11,096 nt of DNA from CAYVTV01 sp964563105 (GTDB lineage: Bacteria > Bacteroidota > Bacteroidia > Bacteroidales > GCA-2748055): contig CAZLXM010000109.1 of assembly GCA_964563105.1 (NCBI GenBank), positions 1 through 11,096 of the forward strand, written 5' to 3'. Positions 1 to 6,526 of this stretch are shown here, piece by piece; within the stretch, counting starts at the first letter, position 1; every line of letters starts with the position of its first letter. A program made the translations under genes and the position numbers. The notes below the pieces were generated by a model. The model did not search any database. It had not been told where the DNA came from and saw nothing but the letters and a program-made list of their open reading frames with translations.

Positions 1-963
1 TATGAATAACCATTTAATTATGTGCACATTATAAACAAGTGCGAAACTTAAGTAATAATTAATGAATTCTTCAAACATCGATTTGTAAACCCTGATTGTC
101 CTTTCACTATACCTCAGTTCACGTAATTTTAAAATCATTTCTTCCGGACATGACCGATAAGCGGGCAAGTCAGAAGCTTTGATCTTTTCTGATCCTTTTT
201 CAGCTGACAGCTCTTCTTCGTATATTATTTTCATCCCTTCATCAAAAGCACATCTTTGAATTTCCTGATAAAAACGTTCAGAATAAGGAATGCTCCACCA
301 TTTATTTTTTTTATCATAACTATACATTGGAATTTTCTTTATATGATTTATCAATACTTTGTTAAACGCGAAGATGAGTTTTAACCTTCCTGTCTTTGTT
401 TTAATAATCAACAATTCTGTATTTTTGACAATTCTTTTTTCTTCTCCTGTATTTACCTGAAAATTTTCATGTATTGTTATTTGTTCAAGCCGCTCTAAAA
501 AATAGTCTTTCAATAAATCCAGATTCCCTGGATAATTTGGAATTACCCAAAGCCTGGAATGACCATTCCATCTGGAATATTTTAAACTGTTTAAAAAGCG
601 AATATCATCATCATTTTTTTTCATCTTTACAAAGATCTTATTGCCGGTAATTTCTATATTCACTTTGTTTGTATTGGTGAATGGTGCAGATCTAATATTT
701 TTCACCTTTTCAGATACAAAAGATTGAACCGTTTCCAAACTTTCGGATCTTTTATTAACGTTTGTGTCTGGCAAAATTATATTATTAAAGTTCCTGCACA
801 ATTCATTATAAGCTTCTTTAGTGTAAGGTATATGCCAGGTCTTAAGCGTTTTGCTCCATCTGGCACCCTTTATTTGCTTGATTTTACTAACATTCTGAAT
901 ATTAATTTCAAAGTCAAGTTTAATCCTTTGTTCACAATGATGTTCAATTTTTGATACTCTCAT
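1..963 (-). CDS. Tyrosine-recombinase-type integrase, N-terminal part with three HARP-like repeats (runs off left edge)
   Basis: An open frame of 321 codons starts at the ATG at 961-963 (in-frame TGA upstream at 1012-1014) and is still open at the window edge. Three divergent copies of one module are visible: residues about 12-60 (core GARWSKTLKTWHIPY, W36 and W43), about 99-157 (YSRWNGHSRLWVIP, W132 and W139) and about 183-240 (YSYDKKNKWWSIPY, W223). The shared pattern is a hydrophobic helix, an R/Y-W/Y patch, K-x-W-x-IP, then a second helix, resembling the HARP module of SMARCAL1-type proteins. Residues 273-304 (LRELRYSERTIRVYKSMFEEF) match the start of the SAM-like core-binding domain of tyrosine integrases. 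The catalytic domain (R..HxxR..Y) is not in the window. After residue 304 (NYY) the sequence stops resembling the family and becomes hydrophobic, and neither other frame restores it, so the gene may be truncated. Probable role: site-specific DNA recombination, with the repeats as DNA-contacting arms (inference). Confidence 0.72.
   Translation of the reverse strand, partial: MRVSKIEHHCEQRIKLDFEINIQNVSKIKQIKGARWSKTLKTWHIPYTKEAYNELCRNFNNIILPDTNVNKRSESLETVQSFVSEKVKNIRSAPFTNTNKVNIEITGNKIFVKMKKNDDDIRFLNSLKYSRWNGHSRLWVIPNYPGNLDLLKDYFLERLEQITIHENFQVNTGEEKRIVKNTELLIIKTKTGRLKLIFAFNKVLINHIKKIPMYSYDKKNKWWSIPYSERFYQEIQRCAFDEGMKIIYEEELSAEKGSEKIKASDLPAYRSCPEEMILKLRELRYSERTIRVYKSMFEEFINYYLSFALVYNVHIIKWLFI
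20..52. repeat. Palindrome and short hairpin inside the integrase 3' region; candidate recombination site
   Basis: A perfect 10-bp palindrome, ATGTGCACAT, lies at 20-29. Its GCAC (24-27) can also pair with GTGC (39-42) across an 11-base AT-rich loop, and an AAGT...ACTT pair and a CTTAAG hexamer follow at 38-52. This is where the integrase frame loses family resemblance. I see no second copy in the window. It does not match the classical integron attC core consensus, so a recombination role is inference only. Confidence 0.3.
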
Positions 964-1270
964 GATTATTATGATGTTTATTTGCAATAATGAATGTATA
1001 GATACAATAAATCATTGTTTATTTTTAAAAAACTGCTTGTCTGGTAATATTTATTTTTTATAAAATGAGATATTATTGATAAAACAATAAGAGTAAATAG
1101 GATATTTGGTTTCAAAGAACATCTTTTTCAAGAATTATTCTTTAGAATTAGGAAAGAACAAAATGCATAAGTAATTCCAAATAGACAAAAATGTTCAGAA
1201 TAAAGAACTTTTTGTGAGGGAATTTCGCAGTGAATGAATGTGAGTAAGGATTAATATAAAGCTTCAGGAA
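964..1270. other. AT-rich gene-free interval between integrase start and methyltransferase stop
   Basis: About 307 bases separate the start of the integrase from the stop of the methyltransferase. No credible open frame, tRNA or strong repeat is visible. Any integrase promoter must be here, but I find no clean TAnnTTTG element on the minus strand. The only structure is a weak imperfect hairpin at about 1188-1213 (GTTC at 1193-1196 with GAAC at 1205-1208, flanked by A and T runs). On the minus strand it could act as a poor terminator for the methyltransferase transcript. Confidence 0.6.
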
Positions 1271-2158
1271 TCAGAATCTTTTACCTGATACGGATCCAAT
1301 CCTTTCAATTGCCAGCTCAATATATTTTTCATTTATTTCATATCCAACAAACTTCCGCTCAGATTTTAAAGCAGAAATGGCGGTTGTGCCGCTTCCAATA
1401 AAAGGGTCAAGAATAATATCTCCTTTAAAAGAATAAAGTTGTATTAACCTGAAAGGTAATTCTTCGGGAAATGGGGCCGGATGACCTGTCCTCCTGGCAC
1501 TTTCAGCCTTCATTGTCCAGATTGACCTGGTCCACTCCATAAATTGATCCCTGGAAATTGTATTTTCTTTATTTCCCTTTTCTCTTTTATAATCACCTTT
1601 TGAAAATATCAGAATATATTCATGAATGTCCCGTAAAATTGGATTTGTAGCACTTTGCCAGCTTCCCCATGCAGTAGATGTACTTGCACTTGCTGCCTTA
1701 TTCCAGATAATTTCCCCGCGCATATTAAATCCAATATCTGTCATTATTTTGGAAATATAATAAGATAGTGGGATATATGGTTTTCGCCCGATATTAGCGA
1801 TATTTATACAGGCACGGCCGCCATTTACAAGTACCCTGTAAGTTTCCTTAAAGGAATCCTTTAAAAATTGAAGGTATTCCTGTAACGACAAATCCTCATC
1901 ATATTCCTTGTTTACATTATATGGAGGTGAGGTGATCATTAAATGAACAGAATTGTTAGGTAATTCAACCATGTTTTCAGCCGAACCCAAAATAATCTTA
2001 TTTATAAATTCATCGGGAAAATCATTTTCGGCCTTATCAGGATTTGTGTTTTCTTTAAGTTCATTATAAAGCCTTGAATTGTAAAATCCTGAGCTGTTAT
2101 GGTTCACTCTGCCTTTTGTCCCAAAATTACTTGTTTCTGTTCCTTTTGGCCTTTTCAT
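1271..2158 (-). CDS. Site-specific DNA methyltransferase, beta-class (N4-cytosine or N6-adenine)
   Basis: This 295-residue protein transfers a methyl group from S-adenosylmethionine to an exocyclic amino group in DNA. The catalytic motif IV, TSPPY, is at residues 76-80. The AdoMet-binding motif I, DPFIGSGTT, is at 251-259 and is followed by GYEIN (272-276) as motif II. HPAPFP at 226-231 precedes motif I. The order IV first, then I, is that of the beta class. SPPY rather than DPPY favours N4-cytosine, but this is not decisive. The stretch between IV and I (about 150-225) probably holds target recognition. The length is typical of the family and the protein looks complete. It lies 57 bases downstream of the patatin-like gene on the same strand, so the two are probably co-transcribed. 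No restriction endonuclease is visible nearby, so within this window it is an orphan enzyme. Confidence 0.9.
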   Translation of the reverse strand: MKRPKGTETSNFGTKGRVNHNSSGFYNSRLYNELKENTNPDKAENDFPDEFINKIILGSAENMVELPNNSVHLMITSPPYNVNKEYDEDLSLQEYLQFLKDSFKETYRVLVNGGRACINIANIGRKPYIPLSYYISKIMTDIGFNMRGEIIWNKAASASTSTAWGSWQSATNPILRDIHEYILIFSKGDYKREKGNKENTISRDQFMEWTRSIWTMKAESARRTGHPAPFPEELPFRLIQLYSFKGDIILDPFIGSGTTAISALKSERKFVGYEINEKYIELAIERIGSVSGKRF

Positions 2159-2173
2159 TTTTTATTTTGGATA

Positions 2174-2209
2174 AGGCTTAAAAATAGGGATAAAAATCAA
2201 CTTAAGCCT
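2174..2209 (-). promoter_or_regulatory. Perfect 8-bp inverted repeat between phospholipase and methyltransferase genes
   Basis: The arms AGGCTTAA (2174-2181) and TTAAGCCT (2202-2209) are separated by 20 bases and fill most of the 57-base gap. On the minus-strand transcript the structure begins 6 bases after the patatin stop and ends 15 bases before the methyltransferase ATG. It has a T run only on the plus strand, where no gene needs terminating. A leader hairpin, a processing site or a protein-binding operator controlling the methyltransferase are all possible (inference). Confidence 0.45.
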
Positions 2210-2215
2210 GATTTT

Positions 2216-3445
2216 TTAGATAATTCCCTTTCGTACTGCCTTATATTCTTCCCAATTGAATTTTTCAAGAAACTCAAGACCTTTACGCGCCCCAAGAGTG
2301 AAAAGTGAAACCTGGTCCTTTCTGTTCATATTAAAGTTTAGCCAGTTAAATTCTTTGTCCGCATCAATACGACATATAAGTCGGCTATAATCCGGATGCT
2401 GAAGCAGAAAATCATAATCATGTATCTGCCTCATGGTACTTATCATGGCACCGCTTATACCAAAAATAGAATCTGTTTTACTGAAATCTTCTCTGTAGGT
2501 ACTTAAACGCACTCCAAAAGTGGGTAATCTCGGGGGTTTCCTATCCCTGCGATGAAAAACATTAATAGGAAAGTTGGAAAGCATTCCGCCATCAACAAAT
2601 CTTACAAAAGGAGGGATTTCACCGAAATATTTCGCATGCTTATCCCATTTGGGATGATTTGATTGTCCTGCATCAGGAATGTCCTTTATAATAAAAGGCT
2701 CAAAAAAGAATGGTATTGACATAGAAGCACGTACAAATTTTCCGGGACTGACCGACAATGGATCTTTCCAATATAACTCAGCCATCGAAGGGAATTCAAC
2801 TTTAGTGTGTGTGCTAATGTCTGAAGTGATAATCGCAATCCGGGATGAATAAACACTATTTGTTTCATCTGCAACATTCTTCAATCCTGCAGGCAATTTT
2901 TCTCTCAGGTCATTCAAATCTTGTAAAGAATTAATCCCAACCTTATTCAACTCTGCAGATATCCAGTTTTCAAAATCATTCCCGGGATTTATCCCCAGTT
3001 TATTTTTTAAAATGTTGTAGATCTTTATTGCATTCAGTGCAATATCCCAACCAAGACCCTTTCCTTTTTCCGTGGCCTTCTGGATCAAACGTTTTATATT
3101 CCGGTCTCCATCAACAAGATCAAAAAGATTTTTATTGCTCAAAACTTCAATTATACTCTCCGATACAGCTTCACCTAATGGTTTTAATGCAGCAATCATT
3201 AAAGTATTTATTGCACCTGCAGACGTTCCGGCAAGACTGAAAAAACGAATACCGGCACTTTCAAGGATATAAGTATAGCCGACAAGCGCTATACCTAAAA
3301 CACCACCGCCTTCCTGAACTAAATCTACATATTGATTTCCATTGGAATCTTCAGTGTCGGAAAAGCGTTTATTTTCAGCCCTGATTTCTTTTGCTCTTTC
3401 TACCAGCTTAAGTATATCAGGATTTTGGGTAAAATCAGTTATCAT
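2216..3445 (-). CDS. Patatin-like phospholipase
   Basis: This 409-residue protein is a predicted serine acyl hydrolase of the patatin family, which cleaves acyl chains from lipids with a Ser-Asp dyad. All three key elements are present: the glycine-rich oxyanion-hole motif GGGVLG at 46-51, the nucleophile elbow GTSAG at 73-77 (catalytic S75), and the DGG motif at 285-287 (catalytic D285), followed by NFP. A long segment between about 100 and 200 separates the elbow from the rest and may form a lid. There is no signal peptide or membrane segment, so it is probably cytoplasmic. It is followed after 57 bases by the DNA methyltransferase and preceded, 215 bases away, by an SDR gene on the same strand. 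Some patatin proteins are effectors in anti-phage systems such as CBASS, but no nucleotide cyclase is present here, so ordinary lipid turnover is the default reading. Confidence 0.88.
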   Translation of the reverse strand: MITDFTQNPDILKLVERAKEIRAENKRFSDTEDSNGNQYVDLVQEGGGVLGIALVGYTYILESAGIRFFSLAGTSAGAINTLMIAALKPLGEAVSESIIEVLSNKNLFDLVDGDRNIKRLIQKATEKGKGLGWDIALNAIKIYNILKNKLGINPGNDFENWISAELNKVGINSLQDLNDLREKLPAGLKNVADETNSVYSSRIAIITSDISTHTKVEFPSMAELYWKDPLSVSPGKFVRASMSIPFFFEPFIIKDIPDAGQSNHPKWDKHAKYFGEIPPFVRFVDGGMLSNFPINVFHRRDRKPPRLPTFGVRLSTYREDFSKTDSIFGISGAMISTMRQIHDYDFLLQHPDYSRLICRIDADKEFNWLNFNMNRKDQVSLFTLGARKGLEFLEKFNWEEYKAVRKGII

Positions 3446-3660
3446 ATTTACAAGGGATTGAATTTTAGTATATTATAAACAAGCTACAAACTGTATTGTT
3501 TTATCAAATGAAAGATATATTTGATATAAATACAGGAAATTAAATTATAAGGGATCATTTTGGATGATTTTTTTATCGAAAGTTCCGCTAATATGGTTTT
3601 CAGAGTATAAAGAATAAAAAATTAACGAATAAAAAATAAGAAATAAATGTTAGAAAACTA

Positions 3661-4437
3661 TCAGTCAACACTGAACCTGCTTATACCACCATCCATATTA
3701 AAAGTTTGTCCGGTAACAAATCCGGATAAGGGAGAAAGGAGCCATGCAGCAAAAGATGCCAATTCATCCGGATCACCTAATCTTTTAACAGGTATTTCCT
3801 GTATAATCTCTTCTTTCGCTTCTTCCGGACTGATGTTTTTTATCTTGCTTCTGGTTAAAATAACTCTTTCAATAGCTGATGTATTATGTGAGCCCGGAGC
3901 CATTACATTTACTGTTATTCCTTTAGCCGCATATTCCAAAGCAAGGGATTTTGATAACCCTACCAAAGCTAATCTCAGAGAATTACTGAGTACCAGATTG
4001 TCAATGGCCTGCTTAACAGAAATGCTTTCAATAAATAATATCCTGCCATATGAATGTGATTCAAATATTGGCAGTATTTTCTGCAGAAGATCTACCTTCC
4101 ATCTGATTATGAGTTCATAGGCACTATCCCAGTCCTGCATGGAAATATCCCTGAAAGCACCGGTAACAGGTCCTCCGGCATTAAGTAACAGGCCATCAGG
4201 TTTTTTGTTATCAATTAATTTAACTAAAGCATTTATCGTATCTTCTTTTCTTATGTCTCCCTGAATACTATGGATTTTACCAGGATGATCCTTACTTAAT
4301 TTATCCAGAAGTTCCTGCCTCCTGCCATTAAGGATCAGACAGGCCCCTTCATCAAGTAATCTTCTGGCGATAGCATTTCCCATGCCGCTGGTGGCACCGG
4401 TAATGACAAATAACTTGTTTTTGATTTGTAAATCCAT
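3661..4437 (-). CDS. SDR-family oxidoreductase with non-canonical active site
   Basis: This 258-residue Rossmann-fold protein belongs to the short-chain dehydrogenase/reductase superfamily, in the group resembling 3-oxoacyl-ACP reductases. The cofactor motif TGATSGMG is at 13-20. An arginine pair after strand beta2 (R39-R40, in NGRR) suggests NADP(H). D61, N86-A-G88 and the C-terminal GQTFNMDGG (243-251) are all standard for the fold. The active-site serine region is present (ESIS, 137-140), but aligning the following helix places S151 and R155 where the catalytic Tyr and Lys (YxxxK) should be. I recall SDR subgroups annotated as BKR-like that lack a perfect catalytic tetrad, so this may be a conserved variant rather than decay. 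Its substrate cannot be told from the sequence. It sits 147 bases downstream of the sulfatase on the same strand and may share a transcript with it. Confidence 0.88.
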   Translation of the reverse strand: MDLQIKNKLFVITGATSGMGNAIARRLLDEGACLILNGRRQELLDKLSKDHPGKIHSIQGDIRKEDTINALVKLIDNKKPDGLLLNAGGPVTGAFRDISMQDWDSAYELIIRWKVDLLQKILPIFESHSYGRILFIESISVKQAIDNLVLSNSLRLALVGLSKSLALEYAAKGITVNVMAPGSHNTSAIERVILTRSKIKNISPEEAKEEIIQEIPVKRLGDPDELASFAAWLLSPLSGFVTGQTFNMDGGISRFSVD

Positions 4438-4547
4438 AATTCTGCTTGATTTTAGCTTTTAAAATAACAAAATCAGGAATGTTTTGTTTTATGGGAAAAA
4501 TGTAAATCATTGTAAAACAGGCTGATATTTATAAGAAAATCTTTAAT

Positions 4548-4591
4548 TGAATATTGTCGAATCAAAAATCCTCTTTTTTCGATATTATTCA
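4548..4591 (-). terminator. Long imperfect hairpin spanning the sulfatase stop codon
   Basis: TGAATA (4548-4553) pairs with TATTCA (4586-4591) and TCGAA (4557-4561) with TTCGA (4578-4582). Between them are one T-T mismatch, one T-A pair and one G-U-type pair, giving a 14-position stem with a single mismatch. The 16-base loop is A/T rich and could pair further. The right arm contains the sulfatase TAA. The minus-strand RNA is followed by an A/U-rich stretch rather than a clean U run, so it may stabilise or terminate the 3' end only partially. Confidence 0.4.
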
Positions 4592-6336
4592 GTCAGATGC
4601 CTGATAATCACATCTCCAATAAGATCTTCTTCTGCTCTCGGGATATATTCTTTGCCTTCATCTTTAACATAAATATTAATAAAAAACTCACCGGTCGGCA
4701 GATTGAAAAAGGCCATATCTTCACCTTCGTTTAAAGTTTGTTGTAAAAGAACAGAGTTCAATTCAACACATAATTTGCCTTTTCCCAAAGAATCACCTCT
4801 GTTTATTTTAACCTCATACTTACCCTCTTTTTCAATAAATACAGGCCATCCTGACGGAGTTTTATCGACATAAGTTGCATCCTGATAACGTGAAAGATAT
4901 GTTGGGTTTTCCTTGTCTGATCCGATATGTATAACACCGGGTGCAAATTGTCTGGTATTTTTCATATCATCAAACCATTTATCATATTCAGACCTTAACA
5001 TTTCAAGGATTTCCGGATACTTGTCAGCAAGATCGGTAGTTTCATTTGGGTCTTCAATAAGATCATAAAGTTCAAATACCGGTTCCTTCATTGAATCCGG
5101 CCCTCCGGGATTCTCAAAAGTTCCGGGGTTTCCAATAAGCTTGTATCTTTCTGTTATAACAGCACTATTGTTGTATCGTGAAGGTTTAATACCGCGTGTG
5201 CATTGCAGGAATAATTTTCTGTCCGGCCAATTGTTAAAATCACCTTTAAGCAATGGGAGAAGACTGACTCCGTCAATAATATGCCCCGGCTTTTTATCAA
5301 TTTTTGTTATATCTAATATAGTGGGTAAAATATCAATATGATGAGCCATCTTATCAATTGTTATACCTCCTTTCAACTGCCCCGGCCACTGAACAAAACA
5401 TGGCACATGAATACTGCCCTGATAGGTTGAGGAGTAGCCTCTGCCTCTTAATCCGGTGGGATTTATCAAAACATTTCCGTCATCACTCAGGAAAATGACA
5501 AGAGTATTTTTTCTTAATTTCAATTCATCCAATTTTGCAATCAGGCGGCCGAAATTTTCATCAAAATTATTAAGCATTCCTAAAGCCGTGGCAATTCTGT
5601 ATTTTAATCCCTGGTCAAGATAAGGTTTACTGTATTCTTCAGGTACTTCTGTCCTCACTTCCGAACTTGAATGGGCAATATTTGAAGGAAGGTAAATAAA
5701 AAATGGCTTATTTTTTTGTTGTTCTATAAAGTCAATGGCAGCACTGAAGAAGATATCAGTACAATAACCTTGTTTTTGAACATATTTTCCATTTTCCCAT
5801 AATTTAGGGTCAATATAACTATTGGGGAAATCAGGAACCTGTCCCAGCCTGCCTGATCTATGCACTAGTGTCTCATCAAATCCCTGATCCTGCGGGCGCA
5901 TCGGATAATTATCCCCAAGGTGCCATTTGCCGAATATTCCGGTTACATATCCTTGTTCTTTAAGCATTTCAGCAATGGTAATTTCATCTCCGTGCATTTT
6001 TGCTCCCCCGCGTGATGTATGGATAATACCTGTACGATAATGATAACGGCCCGTCATGATGTTTGCCCTCGTGGGGGCACTCATGGGGGTACTGTAAAAA
6101 TGACTGAACTGAATACCTTCAGTAGCAAAATTGTCAAGATTTGGTGTTTTTACAAGCTTATTCCCGTTAATGCCAAATTCAGGATAACCAACATTATCAA
6201 TCATTACCACAATAATATTTGGTTTTTCTGGAAAAACTTGCTTTTCACGGTTTCCTGAACAACCAGCAGCCAAAATAAGATCGGCAGCTAAAAATAACGG
6301 AAAACAGGATGATTTCTGAAAAGGGAGAAGATTCAT
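4585..6336 (-). CDS. Sulfatase, serine-type formylglycine enzyme, probable lipoprotein
   Basis: This 583-residue protein is a type I sulfatase that hydrolyses sulfate esters. The signature S86-A-P-T-R90 followed by MTGR marks S86 as the residue converted to formylglycine. The serine form is normally matured by a radical-SAM anaerobic sulfatase-maturing enzyme. Other landmarks are PNIIVVMIDNVG (39-50, D47/N48 in the first metal pair), GKWHLG (136-141) and SDDGN (284-288, D285/D286 in the second pair). A C-terminal beta-rich domain covers about 490-583. A hydrophobic N-terminus ending in AAGC26 resembles a lipobox, so export and lipidation are likely. The usual family pairs are Asp-Asp and Asp-Asn; here the odd residues look exchanged. 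The substrate is not determinable. The gene diverges from the operon at 6527, and the SDR gene follows downstream. Confidence 0.93.
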   Translation of the reverse strand: MNLLPFQKSSCFPLFLAADLILAAGCSGNREKQVFPEKPNIIVVMIDNVGYPEFGINGNKLVKTPNLDNFATEGIQFSHFYSTPMSAPTRANIMTGRYHYRTGIIHTSRGGAKMHGDEITIAEMLKEQGYVTGIFGKWHLGDNYPMRPQDQGFDETLVHRSGRLGQVPDFPNSYIDPKLWENGKYVQKQGYCTDIFFSAAIDFIEQQKNKPFFIYLPSNIAHSSSEVRTEVPEEYSKPYLDQGLKYRIATALGMLNNFDENFGRLIAKLDELKLRKNTLVIFLSDDGNVLINPTGLRGRGYSSTYQGSIHVPCFVQWPGQLKGGITIDKMAHHIDILPTILDITKIDKKPGHIIDGVSLLPLLKGDFNNWPDRKLFLQCTRGIKPSRYNNSAVITERYKLIGNPGTFENPGGPDSMKEPVFELYDLIEDPNETTDLADKYPEILEMLRSEYDKWFDDMKNTRQFAPGVIHIGSDKENPTYLSRYQDATYVDKTPSGWPVFIEKEGKYEVKINRGDSLGKGKLCVELNSVLLQQTLNEGEDMAFFNLPTGEFFINIYVKDEGKEYIPRAEEDLIGDVIIRHLTE

Positions 6337-6481
6337 AGTTAAAAATAATAGTTTATGCGCTTAAAAATACAAACAATTTAGAATTTTGTTATAAGTATTA
6401 ATTTAACTGCAAATGTGCAAAATTTATACAAAGAATTTACCATATTTAGAATATACTTTGATCATGGATAAATAATTTATA

Positions 6482-6506
6482 TCCTGTCATAAGAACAGGA
6501 ATTTTT
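6482..6506 (+). promoter_or_regulatory. Inverted repeat with T run just upstream of the plus-strand operon
   Basis: TCCTGT (6482-6487) and ACAGGA (6495-6500) flank a 7-base loop and are followed by ATTTTT (6501-6506). In shape this is a small intrinsic terminator on the plus strand, yet no plus-strand gene lies upstream. It sits where the -33 region of the candidate promoter at 6509-6516 would fall, so an operator is as likely as a leader attenuator. Confidence 0.35.
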
Positions 6507-6508
6507 AA

Positions 6509-6516
6509 TAAATTTG
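6509..6516 (+). promoter_or_regulatory. Candidate Bacteroidetes -7 promoter element (TAAATTTG)
   Basis: TAAATTTG matches the TAnnTTTG -7 consensus described for Bacteroidetes primary sigma factors. No convincing TTTG or TTG -33 element is found at the expected distance. Transcription from here would start near 6520-6524, leaving almost no leader before the ATG at 6527 and favouring the second in-frame ATG at 6539 as the true start. Confidence 0.35.
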
Positions 6517-6526
6517 TACAATATTT

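Noticed and set aside
20..52. Classical integron attC site
   Set aside because: The R' and R'' core consensus (RYYYAAC / GTTRRRY in the proper layout) is not met; retained only as an unclassified candidate site.
724..954. Plus-strand open frame of 76 codons
   Set aside because: It lies antisense to the integrase frame, which has clear repeat and domain structure; the 76-residue product has no recognisable feature.
1187..1213. GTTC/GAAC hairpin downstream of the methyltransferase
   Set aside because: Only a 4-bp core stem with a mismatch and A/T flanks; too weak to call a terminator, so it is mentioned only in the gap description.
2216..3445. Patatin gene as a CBASS effector
   Set aside because: No cyclic-nucleotide synthase or accessory CBASS gene is present in either flank within the window.
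3494..3518. TATATTTG resembling a -7 promoter element on the plus strand
   Set aside because: It would drive transcription away from the patatin gene and antisense into the SDR gene; chance matches are expected in such AT-rich DNA.
3554..3574. ATCAT/ATGAT hairpin followed by a T run
   Set aside because: Terminator-like only on the plus strand, where there is no gene to end; on the minus strand it lacks a T run, and the stem is only 5 bp.
3647..4120. Plus-strand open frame of 157 codons
   Set aside because: It lies almost wholly antisense to the SDR gene, which has full family motifs; its codons mirror that gene.
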